DNA of 64,000 nucleotides from Photobacterium sp. GJ3 (GCF_018199995.1 NZ_CP073578.1:1178001-1242000), one strand, 5' to 3'. Counted from the first letter of the stretch, positions 42,622 to 52,760 are shown. Made by a program: numbers and translations. Notes: generated by a model from the sequence alone, not told the origin.

Positions 42622-44640
42622 ATGAAGTCAGGACGCATATTATCGATTTTACTGTCCGGAATATTAGCCGGGTGCGGCAGTTCAGAAAGTTCGGATAACC
42701 CCGGTGATGCCCTGCGCATACCTTATGGGTGCCAGACAAGCATGGCGACGGAGGCAAATCAATTACGAATCTATCAGGTGATGGTTGAAAGTTTTGTCGA
42801 CGGTGATCCTGCCGTTGGCCATGGCACGGGCTATGGTACCAGTCACCATCAGGGAGATCTGAAGGGAGTTATTGATTCGCTGGACTATATTCAGTCGCTT
42901 GGCATGAATGCCATCTGGCTGACGCCTGTGTTCGAGTCGAAGCCAATCATAGGGCAGGATCACTGGGCGGATAAGCTGGATGCGACCGGTTATTTTGCAA
43001 CGGACTATTTCAGTATTGATCCGAGGTTCGGCACACTGGACGATGCACGGAATCTGGTTGAACAGGCGCATCAACGGGGCATGTATGTGTTCTTTGATGG
43101 TGTATTCGGCCATCACAAAGGTGAGGTGGTGCCGTCACCTTCGGGTCTGAAACCTGCCGGTGATTCGAACCCGGTCGGTTACCCGGAAAGTCTGCCGTTT
43201 TATCAGGAAGTAGCGGCATATTGGATCAGGGAACTGAAAATTGATGGCTGGCGTCTGGATCAGGCATATCAGGTCCCGCTGGATGCATGGCAGGCCATCC
43301 GCAAGACGGTTGATGAAGCCTCAAGGTCTGTGACTTACACCAATCATCAGGGAGTGCAGGTACATCCGCTGGGTTATATGGTGGCGGAAATCTGGAATAA
43401 CGAGAATTATATCAACCAGGCCGGATATGGTCCGGAGGGATCACCGGGACTATGTTCGGCGTTTGATTTTCCATTGCGGTATCGCTTGGTCGAAATCTTT
43501 GCGGTGAACGAGAACGGCAATGGCGGGAAGGGCGGAGACTGGCTGGCAGAGGGCATGGATCTGCATCGCTTATATCCTTCTCATGCACAGCCGAGTTTGA
43601 TGCTGGGCAATCATGATCTGGTTCGTTTTGGCGATTTGTTGCAGCGCGGCAATATTGCAGAACCTGAAGACGATGAATACTGGCAACGTCATCGTGCAGC
43701 CCTGTCTTTTCTGGCTGCTTATTCTGGCCCTGTGACGCTGTATTATGGGGAGGAAATCGGAGATGAAGTGTCGGGATTTGCGCAAAAAGTTTCCGGTGAT
43801 ACCTGTGCTTTGATCGGGCTTTGTGATGATCATGTGGCACGGTCCAGCGCGAAGATAGAAGGAATGACTCACTCACTGGATCTCCGGCAGCAACAATTAA
43901 AAGAGGATGTCGCCCGCCTGATGAGACTCAGAGCCAGTCATCCGGCTTTATATGCAGGGGAGCGGTTGAATGTTCTTGCCAATCCGCAGGTTTATATTGA
44001 CCGCAAGCAACAGGCAGAAGACACAATTATTTTTATGGTGAGCACCACAGCGGACCGTCAAAACTGGACGCTGAATACCCGGGAGCTGGGTGCGCAAGGG
44101 CCGCTGACTGATTTACTGACGGGCCAGCAATTTCAACCGATTCAGGGACGTTATGATATTCCCCTCAATGGTTTTGAAGCCCGGTTTTTACAGGTTGAAA
44201 CTCCGGTCACGCCAGTGATCAGCCGTACGCAGGCATCAACTTTACTGAGCGGCAGCGGCCGAATGGCAGATTGCCAGTTGCCGGATATTGATGAAACCGG
44301 CCCCGTTCGTGATCCTTTATATGTGGTCGGGGATTTCACGGATGCCGGCTGGCAGCATCGTCATCATCGTCAGCTCACCTATAAAGGTCAAAATCTCTAT
44401 CAGGTGGTTGTCTCGGAACAGGCGGGCAGCTACCGGATGCAATATGCTGCAAAAGACTGGTCGCCGCAGTATACAGCGCAGGGACTTGTGCTTCGGCCGG
44501 GACTGGCAGAACCGCTGATCACGGGCAATTACGGCAAAGATACGGCAGCGACGTTGCCAGAGGATGGACGCTATGTCTGGAGTCTTTCTTTTACGGACAC
44601 GGGCTTACCTGAGCAGGTGATGGTGTCAAAATGCCAATGA
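42622..44640 (+). CDS. Secreted GH13 alpha-amylase-family lipoprotein
   Basis: About 672 aa. Lipoprotein signal peptide with lipobox LAGC ('SILLSGILAGCGSSES'). The GH13 barrel has 'GMNAIWLTPVFESKP', nucleophile Asp213 in 'GWRLDQAY', acid/base Glu256 in 'VAEIWN', and Asp332 in 'LGNHDLVRFG'. A ~130-residue beta-rich C-terminal domain starting 'DPLYVVGDFTDAGW' resembles a carbohydrate-binding module and ends in Cys. It should hydrolyse alpha-glucans at the cell surface or in the periplasm. Monocistronic, with GGGAGAG before the start. Confidence 0.9.
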   Translation: MKSGRILSILLSGILAGCGSSESSDNPGDALRIPYGCQTSMATEANQLRIYQVMVESFVDGDPAVGHGTGYGTSHHQGDLKGVIDSLDYIQSLGMNAIWLTPVFESKPIIGQDHWADKLDATGYFATDYFSIDPRFGTLDDARNLVEQAHQRGMYVFFDGVFGHHKGEVVPSPSGLKPAGDSNPVGYPESLPFYQEVAAYWIRELKIDGWRLDQAYQVPLDAWQAIRKTVDEASRSVTYTNHQGVQVHPLGYMVAEIWNNENYINQAGYGPEGSPGLCSAFDFPLRYRLVEIFAVNENGNGGKGGDWLAEGMDLHRLYPSHAQPSLMLGNHDLVRFGDLLQRGNIAEPEDDEYWQRHRAALSFLAAYSGPVTLYYGEEIGDEVSGFAQKVSGDTCALIGLCDDHVARSSAKIEGMTHSLDLRQQQLKEDVARLMRLRASHPALYAGERLNVLANPQVYIDRKQQAEDTIIFMVSTTADRQNWTLNTRELGAQGPLTDLLTGQQFQPIQGRYDIPLNGFEARFLQVETPVTPVISRTQASTLLSGSGRMADCQLPDIDETGPVRDPLYVVGDFTDAGWQHRHHRQLTYKGQNLYQVVVSEQAGSYRMQYAAKDWSPQYTAQGLVLRPGLAEPLITGNYGKDTAATLPEDGRYVWSLSFTDTGLPEQVMVSKCQ

Positions 44641-44701
44641 TTGGCTGACTTGATGTGAACGACAGACTGGCGGTGGTTTTGAAATTTTCGTCAGTCTGTC
44701 C

Positions 44702-46147
44702 TTACGCTTTTTTACTCTGCATCAGCTCGGGTAAATTGGCCAGCGCCAGCTGAAACTGATTTTTGCCGTTCTTTTTGGCGCGATACATGGCTTGATCGGC
44801 GTGTCGGAGCAGGGTTTCCCGGCACTGACCATGGAGCGGATAAATCGCAATGCCAATGCTGGCACTCAACTGGATTTGTTTGCCTGCAATCAGGAACGGT
44901 GTCTGAAACAGATGCAGAATTTTATCTGCCACTTCACTGGCCGAATCATTGGAACTGATATTATCCAGAATCAGAATGAATTCATCCCCGCCAATACGAA
45001 CCACGGTGTCCGTATCGCGAATTGAGTGCAGCATACGCATAGCAACCGCTTTCAGCAATTGATCCCCGGTTTCATGTCCGAAGCTATCGTTGACAGCTTT
45101 GAATCCATCTAAATCGACAAAAAGCAGCGCCATCTGGTTTTGATGTAAATGGCAGCGGCGAATCGCCTCGTCTAATTTCTCCTGACCGTAGCGAAGCGTT
45201 GGCAAATTGGTGAGGGCGTCATGGTTTGCCAGATGGCGTAATGTCATCACTAATTGACTGCGCTGTCTGATTTCATCCCGCAGTCTGAGAATCCAGATCC
45301 CCAGCAGCAACAGAATGACCAGCAATGTGGTCGCCCAGAGATAGGTGCGGCTATGATCCGTTGGGTCGACGACGGTAATCTGAGTCCATTTTCTCGAGAT
45401 GTCTGTATGGGCTTGTGGGGTGAGTGCCGCGATGGCATCGTCGAAACGGGCAAGCAGTTCAGGTCTGTCTTTTCTGACGCCAATCGAAATAGGCAGTGAA
45501 AAATCCAGTTTGGCAATGATTTTTTTCTGAAAGGTGTCTTCTCTGAGTTGGCCCACCAGCGCATCTAATGGGGTGACAAAGGCATAGGCTTTGTCATCAT
45601 CCAGCAGTTGTTTCGCATCAATGGGCGTCGCGGCATAGACTTGGCGAATCTCGGGAAAGTCTGCCTGAAGGCGAGTCATCACGGCGGTATTTTGCGGGCC
45701 GGCAATTGTTTTTCCGGCCAGCGAATTGAAAGAAGTTACCGTGGGCTTATCGGCTTTGGCAACCAGCACATTGTAAATCTGATAATAAGGCTGCGTGAAG
45801 TTAAGAAAATCTTGTCTGTCTTCGGTTGCGCTGATCGCCGGTAAAAAATCGCAATGGCCTTGCTGAAGTGCAACTAATGCTTCGCTCCAGTTTGGGGTGA
45901 AATACGGGATCAGCCGGATGCCCAGAGACTGTTCAAACAAGCGCAGGTAATCCGCGAAAATACCGATATGCTGCCCATTCTCAAGATATTCGTAAGGTTG
46001 CCAGAGCGGATTGAAGCAATAGGTGACCTCTGTTGTCTTCACCGGTGAAACAGACGTGGATTGTGTCTGTTGAAGGTGGACTGAATACAGTGGAGCCGGA
46101 GCGATTATCGCAACGAATACGACAAGATTGAGAAACAGGTTTCTCAT
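44702..46147 (-). CDS. Periplasmic solute-binding domain fused to a diguanylate cyclase
   Basis: About 481 aa from the ATG at 46147 (GGAGG 4 bases upstream). Signal peptide, then a family 3 solute-binding fold (~40-260: 'VTYCFNPLWQPYEYLENGQH', 'DFLPAISATEDRQDFLNFTQ'), one membrane helix ('LWATTLLVILLLLGIWIL') and a GGDEF domain with intact catalytic 'IGGDEF' and 'LLFVDLDGFKAVNDSFGHET'. No RxxD inhibitory site is evident just upstream of GGDEF. It probably makes c-di-GMP in response to an amino acid or related ligand. Confidence 0.92.
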   Translation of the reverse strand: MRNLFLNLVVFVAIIAPAPLYSVHLQQTQSTSVSPVKTTEVTYCFNPLWQPYEYLENGQHIGIFADYLRLFEQSLGIRLIPYFTPNWSEALVALQQGHCDFLPAISATEDRQDFLNFTQPYYQIYNVLVAKADKPTVTSFNSLAGKTIAGPQNTAVMTRLQADFPEIRQVYAATPIDAKQLLDDDKAYAFVTPLDALVGQLREDTFQKKIIAKLDFSLPISIGVRKDRPELLARFDDAIAALTPQAHTDISRKWTQITVVDPTDHSRTYLWATTLLVILLLLGIWILRLRDEIRQRSQLVMTLRHLANHDALTNLPTLRYGQEKLDEAIRRCHLHQNQMALLFVDLDGFKAVNDSFGHETGDQLLKAVAMRMLHSIRDTDTVVRIGGDEFILILDNISSNDSASEVADKILHLFQTPFLIAGKQIQLSASIGIAIYPLHGQCRETLLRHADQAMYRAKKNGKNQFQLALANLPELMQSKKA

Positions 46148-46174
46148 TACTCCTCCCTGAATGAATCTATCCAT

Positions 46175-46484
46175 GCCACTGTTTTAGAGAAAATGAATGT
46201 AAGTCTGAGATTGAAGTTTGACGAATCTCTCATGAGTCTATGCCAGGATAAAAAATATTCCGGCTGAAATGATGAAAATTTAACCTTCTGCACAAAGTTT
46301 ATATGGCGCATCCTGAATGAGAATTGGACGCTTTATTACACATTCGCCTATGACATTGATGAGAAAGTAAGATTAATTCATGAGAGAAATGGATTTATGC
46401 AATCTGTTTTTATGCACTTCGGGTGTATTTCGCGCCTGAATTACGCTAGTTTAAACGTTTTTGAAAGTTGAATATGGATGAGCA
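46175..46484. other. Intergenic region without visible gene
   Basis: 310 AT-rich bases between the divergent cyclase and first GNAT genes. It should hold both promoters, but I see no clear -35/-10 pair, repeat or RNA gene. Confidence 0.4.
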
Positions 46485-46994
46485 ATGAATATCAGACGCG
46501 TGAACCGGAATGATGCTGCGCAATTGGTTGGATTATTTGAGTCGCTGGATCATGAAACCTCATTTATGTTATTTGAACCGGGTGAACGGCAATTGACAGT
46601 CGAGGCACAATCAGAACTCTTACCGGGTTTTATTGATCACGCACATCAAGCGATGTTCATTGCAGAAGATGACAGCCAGAAAATCGCTGGGTTTGTGGTT
46701 GGGATCGGCGGAAAAATGAACCGCAATCGCCATGCGCTTTATCTTGTCATTGGTGTCCGGCAAGCGTATCAGGGGCATGGCTTGGGTCGGCGATTATTAT
46801 CTGCCCTTGAACAATGGGCGATCGCGCAACAATTTCACCGGCTGGAACTGACTGTGATGGCGCATAATCAGGTGGCCAGAAAACTCTATCTTTCTGCGGG
46901 ATTTCAGGAAGAAGGTGTCAAACGGGATGCGCTGAAAGTGGATGGTCAGTTTGTCGATGAAGTCTATATGGCGAAATTTTTAAATCAGGAGTGA
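46485..46994 (+). CDS. GNAT-family N-acetyltransferase
   Basis: 169 aa. Acetyl-CoA-dependent acyltransferase. The acetyl-CoA loop is in 'YLVIGVRQAYQGHGLGRRLL' (Q/RxxGxG/A), followed by 'HRLELTVMAHNQVARKLYLS', 'AGFQEEGVKRDALKVDGQFV' and the usual tail. The substrate is unknown; the latter pattern resembles SpeG/RimL-like and toxin-neutralising GNATs. It is followed after 2 bases by a second GNAT gene, likely a single transcript. Confidence 0.88.
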   Translation: MNIRRVNRNDAAQLVGLFESLDHETSFMLFEPGERQLTVEAQSELLPGFIDHAHQAMFIAEDDSQKIAGFVVGIGGKMNRNRHALYLVIGVRQAYQGHGLGRRLLSALEQWAIAQQFHRLELTVMAHNQVARKLYLSAGFQEEGVKRDALKVDGQFVDEVYMAKFLNQE

Positions 46995-46996
46995 GT

Positions 46997-47557
46997 ATGG
47001 CAATGGCATTATTGGAAACAGAACGATTACTCATTCGCCCCTGGGAAAACAAAGATGCAGCGCCACTTGCGAAGATGGGTGCCAATCCGCAAGTGATGCG
47101 TTACTTTCCGTCTGTATTATCTCAGGAGGAGAGTGAAGCGTTACGTCATCGGGCACAGTCTCTGATTGAAGAGAACGGGTGGGGCTTTTGGGCGGTCGAG
47201 TTGAAAACAACCGGGCAGTTCATTGGCTTTGTGGGTTTGCATGCTCAGGATCTGGCGATTCCCAATACACCCTTCGTGGAAATTGGCTGGCGGCTGGACG
47301 CTGAGCATTGGGGGAAAGGTTACGCCCCAGAAGCGGCGCAACGTGCGTTGCAGTATGCGTTTGAATCACTGGATGCACCCGATGTGTATGCATTCACAAC
47401 GGTGACGAATTTGCCTTCGCAGCGGGTGATGCAAAAGCTGGGGATGACCGACTGTGAGCAAAACTTCCTGCATCCGAAACTGCCTGCGGATCATGTGTTG
47501 GCAGAGCATTGTCTGTACCGGATTACCCGGGCAGAATGGCAGCAGAAAAAAACGTAA
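46997..47557 (+). CDS. RimJ/RimL-like GNAT acetyltransferase
   Basis: About 186 aa from the ATG at 46997 (AGGAG 5 bases upstream). N-terminal 'LLETERLLIRPWENKDAAPL' and later 'FVEIGWRLDAEHWGKGYAPE' plus 'AAQRALQYAFESLDAPDVYA' are typical of the RimJ/RimL branch, which acetylates protein N-termini or small amines. 'VTNLPSQRVMQKLGMTDCE' completes the fold. Substrate not known. Confidence 0.9.
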   Translation: MAMALLETERLLIRPWENKDAAPLAKMGANPQVMRYFPSVLSQEESEALRHRAQSLIEENGWGFWAVELKTTGQFIGFVGLHAQDLAIPNTPFVEIGWRLDAEHWGKGYAPEAAQRALQYAFESLDAPDVYAFTTVTNLPSQRVMQKLGMTDCEQNFLHPKLPADHVLAEHCLYRITRAEWQQKKT

Positions 47558-47711
47558 CCTGTAAGCAAGAAATAAGGTATGCCCGCGTTTCAGCCGCAAT
47601 GATCGGTTGATTCGGCGGTCAGAATTTCTGGCTTTCATCTGCTTGAATTCCTGTGCATCTTTACCGGATGGTCTACCCTTTGCTTGATAAGAACTTGAAG
47701 GGAATGGGTGT

Positions 47712-50054
47712 ATGGGATTCATTGCTTTTCTGTATTCACTGATCGGTCTGGCGTTACTGGGGGGTGGACTGTGGCTGATTTCTCTGGGAGGGAGCTGGTA
47801 TTTTGCGCTTGCAGGCGTTGTGCTGCTGCTGGTTGCAGCCAAGGTCAGAGCGAAACGGGGCAATGCTCAGTTGATTTACGGCCTTTTTCTGCTGGCGTCT
47901 CTGGTTTGGGCTTTGTGGGAGTCGGGGTATGACTGGTGGGCGCTTGCAAGCCGTTTAGGTTTGTTCCTGATCCTCGGGATTCCGCTTTTATTCTCTTATC
48001 GCCTGATGGGGCGTTCCAAAATCAGTCGCCTGACCGCTTACTGGTGGCTGGTGGCTCTGGTGACTCTGGGCAGCATGCTGAACACGACACACCAGCTGGA
48101 AGGCAAACTGAACACGTCGCCGCTGGTTCAGACCCCAAACTTAGGAGAGGTACCTGAAGGGGAATGGCACAGCTATGGTCGCAGCCTGCTCGGCCAGCGG
48201 TATTCCCCTCTGGAGCAGGTCACCCCCGCGAACGTCGGACAGCTTGAACTGGCCTGGCAGTATCAGACCGGAGATACCAAAGGCAAAGGGGATATCGGGG
48301 AATTTACCTACGAAGCCACGCCGCTCAAGATAGGCAATACCTTATATTTTTGTACCCCGCATAACTGGCTGGTCGCGCTGGATGCCGACAGCGGTGAAAG
48401 GCGCTGGCAGTACAACGCCAAAGTCGGGACCGACAATCAGCGCCAGCATCAGACCTGCCGGGGCGTGTCTTATCTGCCGCCAGCAACAGGTGAGCCTGTT
48501 GCGTTGACGGCTGCGGGATCAGCGCAAGCTGAAACACTGCCCAGTATTGCCTGCGATGCGCAACTTTATCTGCCGACATCAGACGCCAAGCTGATTGCAC
48601 TTGATCCGGCCACAGGCGCACGCTGCCAGAATTTCGCAGACGATGGCGTGCTGAATCTGCTGCATAACATGCCCTTTACGAAGTCCGGTTATTATTACTC
48701 AACGTCACCGCCTGTGGTGGCCAAGGGAGTGGTCTTGGTGGCCGGTGCGGTAAATGATAATTACGACATAAATTCACCATCAGGCGTGATTCGGGCTTAC
48801 GATGTCAAAACCGGTGTCCTGAAATGGAACTGGGACGCTGCAAACCCCACGGAAACCCAGCCCATCGCAAAAGATAAAATGTATGCGACCAGTTCTCCAA
48901 ACAGCTGGTCTGTTGCCAGTGCCGATCCACAGCTAGGCCTTGCTTACTTCCCGATGGGGAACCGGACACCGGATCAGTTGGGCATGTACCGCACGCCGGA
49001 TGAAGAAAAATATGCGTCCTCCGTCGTTGCCTTGCGGCTTGATAATGGCCAGGCCGAGTGGGTCCAGCAATTTGTGCATCATGATCTCTGGGATATGGAT
49101 ACACCGGCACAGCCCAGTTTGGTGGATATTCAAACCAGCAAAGGACTCATTCCCGGTTTGGTGGTACCAACGAAACAGGGTGATGTTTATGTATTGAACC
49201 GGGCCACGGGAGAGCCGATTCATCCGATCACCGAAGCCCCCGCACCACAGGGAACCATTGAAGGGGATTTCGCCTCTCCGACACAGCCTGTTTCTGCATT
49301 GACCTTTAATCCACCGCCGCTGGAAGAAAAAGACATGTGGGGCGCAACAGCCCTGGATCAACTTTATTGCCGGATTCAGTTCAGAAGCCTGCGTTATGAA
49401 GGACGTTATACGCCGCCGTCAGAGCAGGGCACCATTGTCTATCCCGGCAATTTCGGTGTCTTTAACTGGGGGGGCATCGCGGTGGATCCGGAACGTCAGG
49501 TGATGTTCGGCATGCCGCTGTACCTTGCATTTACATCGACTCTGATTCCAAAGGATACGAGCGATCTGGGCGAAGTGAATGTTGGGGAACATGGCGTGAA
49601 TGCCAATGAAGGAGCAGATTATGCGGTAGAGCTGAAGCCATTTCTTTCGCCATTGGGCGTGCCGTGTCAGCAGCCGCCCTGGGGCTATATTGCCGGTGCG
49701 GATCTCGCTCAGGGGAAAATTATCTATCAGCAGAAGAATGGCACTGTTGAAGACCTGACGCCGCTGCCGCTGCCCATCAAAATGGGTGTGCCCGGTATCG
49801 GCGGGCCGGTGATCACCAAAGGCGGACTCGTCTTTATGGCTGCCGCCGTGGATAACTATCTCCGCGCTTATGATCTGGGCGATGGCGAGGAACTCTGGAA
49901 GGCCCGTTTACCCGCAGGAGGGCAGGCAACGCCGATGACTTATCTCAATAGTCAGGGGGAGCAAATGGTGGTGATTGTTGCGGGCGGGCATGGCTCCATT
50001 GGCACCAAACTGGGCGATTATGTCCTGGCTTATAAACTGAGAAGCCAGCGGTGA
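47712..50054 (+). CDS. gcd: Membrane-bound PQQ-dependent glucose dehydrogenase
   Basis: 780 aa, full length (E. coli Gcd is 796). Five N-terminal membrane helices (1-140) followed by a periplasmic eight-bladed PQQ propeller: 'NVGQLELAWQYQTGDTKGKG', 'TCRGVSYLPPATGEPVALTA', 'TTPPVVAKG'-like 'STSPPVVAKGVVLVAGAV', 'FVHHDLWDMDTPAQPSLVDI' and 'GGPVITKGGLVFMAAAVDNY'. It oxidises glucose to gluconolactone and feeds ubiquinone. PQQ genes are not in the window. A small membrane protein gene overlaps its stop. Confidence 0.95.
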   Translation: MGFIAFLYSLIGLALLGGGLWLISLGGSWYFALAGVVLLLVAAKVRAKRGNAQLIYGLFLLASLVWALWESGYDWWALASRLGLFLILGIPLLFSYRLMGRSKISRLTAYWWLVALVTLGSMLNTTHQLEGKLNTSPLVQTPNLGEVPEGEWHSYGRSLLGQRYSPLEQVTPANVGQLELAWQYQTGDTKGKGDIGEFTYEATPLKIGNTLYFCTPHNWLVALDADSGERRWQYNAKVGTDNQRQHQTCRGVSYLPPATGEPVALTAAGSAQAETLPSIACDAQLYLPTSDAKLIALDPATGARCQNFADDGVLNLLHNMPFTKSGYYYSTSPPVVAKGVVLVAGAVNDNYDINSPSGVIRAYDVKTGVLKWNWDAANPTETQPIAKDKMYATSSPNSWSVASADPQLGLAYFPMGNRTPDQLGMYRTPDEEKYASSVVALRLDNGQAEWVQQFVHHDLWDMDTPAQPSLVDIQTSKGLIPGLVVPTKQGDVYVLNRATGEPIHPITEAPAPQGTIEGDFASPTQPVSALTFNPPPLEEKDMWGATALDQLYCRIQFRSLRYEGRYTPPSEQGTIVYPGNFGVFNWGGIAVDPERQVMFGMPLYLAFTSTLIPKDTSDLGEVNVGEHGVNANEGADYAVELKPFLSPLGVPCQQPPWGYIAGADLAQGKIIYQQKNGTVEDLTPLPLPIKMGVPGIGGPVITKGGLVFMAAAVDNYLRAYDLGDGEELWKARLPAGGQATPMTYLNSQGEQMVVIVAGGHGSIGTKLGDYVLAYKLRSQR

Positions 50055-50518
50055 TTCCCGCCGATCTTTTCAGCACTGTGGCTGACTTCGCAGGTGTGTT
50101 AGCGGCTTTCAGTGCCAGTTTGTTTTGCGGGGCAGCCAGTTATATCAGCCTTGTCGAACATCCTGCCCGGCTGGAATGCGGCGGAGAGCTGGCTGCAACC
50201 GAGTTTCAGCCCAGTTACCGTCGTGCCGCCCGGATGCAGGTGACGCTGGCACTGGTGTCGACGCTCGCGGCAATCACCGCTGCGGCGATGGGGGGACTCT
50301 GGCTGTGGCTGCTTGGTGGCGCGCTGATATTCGCGGTGATCCCTTTTACATTTCTTGCCATCATGCCAATCAACCGGCAATTACAGGCAACGGGGCTGAA
50401 GAAGCATTCGTCGGCGACCTTTGTATTACTGGAGCAATGGGGCAGGCTGCATGCCATCAGAACCGCGATGAGTCTGCTGGCCTGCCTGATTGATTTCACG
50501 GTTCTGATGGTGGATTAG
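50051..50518 (+). CDS. DUF1772-like small membrane protein
   Basis: 155 aa, four membrane helices. 'SASLFCGAASYISLVEHPAR' followed by 'PSYRRAARMQVTLALVSTLA' and 'IMPINRQLQATGLKK...WGRLHAIRT' fit the DUF1772 (anthrone oxygenase-like) pattern. It starts with a GTG within the gcd stop, so it is co-translated with gcd. Function unknown. Confidence 0.75.
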   Translation: MIPADLFSTVADFAGVLAAFSASLFCGAASYISLVEHPARLECGGELAATEFQPSYRRAARMQVTLALVSTLAAITAAAMGGLWLWLLGGALIFAVIPFTFLAIMPINRQLQATGLKKHSSATFVLLEQWGRLHAIRTAMSLLACLIDFTVLMVD

Positions 50519-50558
50519 TGAGTGGGATGTTATCCGCGCAGGAGCAACCGTACTGGCA

Positions 50559-51248
50559 TTATCCGGTGGTCACGATTTCCCAGCGTCCATTGTCTAACTG
50601 GCAGGCGGTCCCCATCGCGGTGGCCGTCGTGTCATTGATGCGGGCTTCCTGAATAAATTCCCGGCAGTACCGGCCACTGGTGGTGGTGCCTTCCCGGGTA
50701 GGGGTGACCGAACCGGATGCGTTCTCCACCTGCCATTGGATGGCATTGCCCACGGAAACACGGGTTGCTTCAATTTGGGCCTGTTCAAGCTGACGTTGCT
50801 GGCGTTCTGTCATCTGATTGAGTAATTCAAAGTGGATGGCTGTAAATGCCAGCCAGGGTAAAGCTTCAGAATCTGTTTGCAGTTCACCGTATCCTGAGTA
50901 CCAATTGCCATAAGGACGGGTGACCCGAATATCATGGACCATTCGATATCGGTTGGCTGGAACGGCTTGGATTTTTTGGTTTTTGATGGCCAGATACTGG
51001 TCGATATCAAACGACTGACGGCTGTCCATCACACCGTTTTTCAGTTCTTCTTTGCTGATCCGCCCGGTTTTCTTTTCAACAGGCACCTGAGGGTTATAAA
51101 TGGGTTGCTGGGTACTGAGCAGGGCCAGCTGATGGCCTGCGCTGGGCATCAGGGGATTTGCCTGCGTGATGCCGGTCAGCGTGAGAAGCAACAGGGGAAA
51201 TAACTGCACAGTAATATGATGGCGTCGGAAAAATCCTGTCGAAGACAT
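50559..51248 (-). CDS. Secreted surface-antigen-like protein
   Basis: About 229 aa from the ATG at 51248 (GGAG upstream). Signal peptide 'FPLLLLTLTGITQA'. The C-terminal ~60 residues ('GNAIQWQVENASGSVTPTRE', 'GRYCREFIQEARI', 'GTACQLDNGRWEIV') match the 17-kDa surface antigen/RT0821 style domain with its paired cysteines. The middle is helical, with Q-rich text. Function unknown; periplasmic or outer membrane location is inferred. Convergent with the gcd operon. Confidence 0.75.
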   Translation of the reverse strand: MSSTGFFRRHHITVQLFPLLLLTLTGITQANPLMPSAGHQLALLSTQQPIYNPQVPVEKKTGRISKEELKNGVMDSRQSFDIDQYLAIKNQKIQAVPANRYRMVHDIRVTRPYGNWYSGYGELQTDSEALPWLAFTAIHFELLNQMTERQQRQLEQAQIEATRVSVGNAIQWQVENASGSVTPTREGTTTSGRYCREFIQEARINDTTATAMGTACQLDNGRWEIVTTG

Positions 51249-51263
51249 GGGCGAATACTCCAT

Positions 51264-51616
51264 ATCAAAAGTAAACCTGATTGATATTTCTCATTCCATG
51301 ATTGTTTTTTGTTCCCTGAAATCAGTATAGAAAGTGGAATCTTCGGGTTGAGGCTTCTCGATAGCTGTTCTCAGGATCAAGACGAACAGATGAGTTTACT
51401 TCAAGCTCGGGTGAGGAATGTTGATGTGAATCTTTGAATCCGCTCAATCGTCAGCTTACTCAGATCTCAAGATTGGCCGAATACAGTTTGTGCAAGGTGT
51501 TCCATAGACTATCTTTAGTGGGACTTATGCTGGCTATTGCATTTATTCCATGTATTTTTTCGGGCTAGCCAGTACTACGTCCAAATTGCAACAGCAGATT
51601 AAACAAAGGATTGTGT
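51264..51616. other. Intergenic region without visible gene
   Basis: About 350 bases between the divergent surface-antigen and cyclase genes. It must hold two promoters; I see no reliable promoter, repeat or RNA by eye. AAAGGA precedes the cyclase start. Confidence 0.4.
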
Positions 51617-52717
51617 ATGCAGGCTGAGTATTCTGAAAGTGAAAATGTCATTCGTCGTTTGCATGAAATTACCCAAGCCTATGACAAAGGGTTTAATGTT
51701 CAGATGGAAGCGCTCATTCGCCTGGGGATGGAACGTTTCAAGCTGGATATTGGGATTCTGGCAAGAGTTGAAGGGGACACTTATATTGTCGATAAATGTG
51801 TCTGTCCTGAACATATGCCGCTGAAACCCGGTGATGAATTTGAATTTGGCATGACCTATTGTGCCGTCACTTGCGAAGCGGATGGTGTAGTGGCTGTTGA
51901 GCATGTGGGTCAGAGCGATGTGCTGGGAACGCATCCGGCCTATCGTCAGTTTGGGCTGGAATCCTACATCGCTGTTCCGATCCATATCGGCGGAATGACC
52001 TGGGGCACGTTGAATTTTTCCAGCCCTGCGCCTTATCCCCGGGAATTCAAACCCAAAGATGTGGATGCACTTCAGTTGATGGCGAGCTGGATCGAAGTTG
52101 AAATGGTTCGGCGTCGACAGGAAGAACAACTGCGTACTCTGAATGCAAAACTGAAAGAGATGGCTTCTGTGGATCCGCTGACGAATCTGATGAACCGGCG
52201 TGCCTTTATGGATTTGCTTGAGCGTTCACTGAATCAGATGCAGCGATGTAAAAGCGGGGGTGAAGCCGCGGTGCTGCTGCTGGACATTGATTATTTTAAG
52301 TCACTGAATGATAACTACGGGCATCTGCTGGGCGACAAAATGCTGGTTGAATTCGCCAATGTCATGCAGCGGAATCTGAGAAGCTACGACGCAGTTGCCC
52401 GTTATGGCGGTGATGAATTTATTATCTGGCTTGGCGATACCAGTCGGGAAGGTATTGAGGCTGTGTGTGACCGCATGATGTCGGGTCTCAATCAATCGAA
52501 AGCCATTGATGAGAATGTGACGGTCAGTATTGGTATTTTTCATTTCAGAACCCGTGTGGCTGAGCAGGACTGGATGGCCGAATTTGTGCAGCCGGAACAG
52601 ATTATTGATGTCATGATTGCCAAAGCCGATCAGGCACTTTATCAAGCCAAAGCGGCAGGCCGCGCGCGGTATCAATTTTACAGTGAAGGTTCTGTTTACC
52701 TGGATACACTCAGCTAA
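51617..52717 (+). CDS. GAF-GGDEF diguanylate cyclase
   Basis: About 366 aa, soluble. GAF domain (~10-170: 'HITRGL'-less, but with 'FEFGMTYCAVTCEADGVVAV' and 'YIAVPIHIGGMTWGTLNFSS'), a short helix and a GGDEF domain (~190-355) with 'DPLTNLMNRRAFMDLLERSL', 'VLLLDIDYFKSLNDNYGHLL' and active-site 'YGGDEF'. It makes c-di-GMP in response to a cytoplasmic ligand or light/redox cue sensed by GAF; the ligand is unknown. Confidence 0.92.
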   Translation: MQAEYSESENVIRRLHEITQAYDKGFNVQMEALIRLGMERFKLDIGILARVEGDTYIVDKCVCPEHMPLKPGDEFEFGMTYCAVTCEADGVVAVEHVGQSDVLGTHPAYRQFGLESYIAVPIHIGGMTWGTLNFSSPAPYPREFKPKDVDALQLMASWIEVEMVRRRQEEQLRTLNAKLKEMASVDPLTNLMNRRAFMDLLERSLNQMQRCKSGGEAAVLLLDIDYFKSLNDNYGHLLGDKMLVEFANVMQRNLRSYDAVARYGGDEFIIWLGDTSREGIEAVCDRMMSGLNQSKAIDENVTVSIGIFHFRTRVAEQDWMAEFVQPEQIIDVMIAKADQALYQAKAAGRARYQFYSEGSVYLDTLS

Positions 52718-52760
52718 ACTTTTCTGGCACGCAGATTGATGACGGAGCATCTGAGTACGT

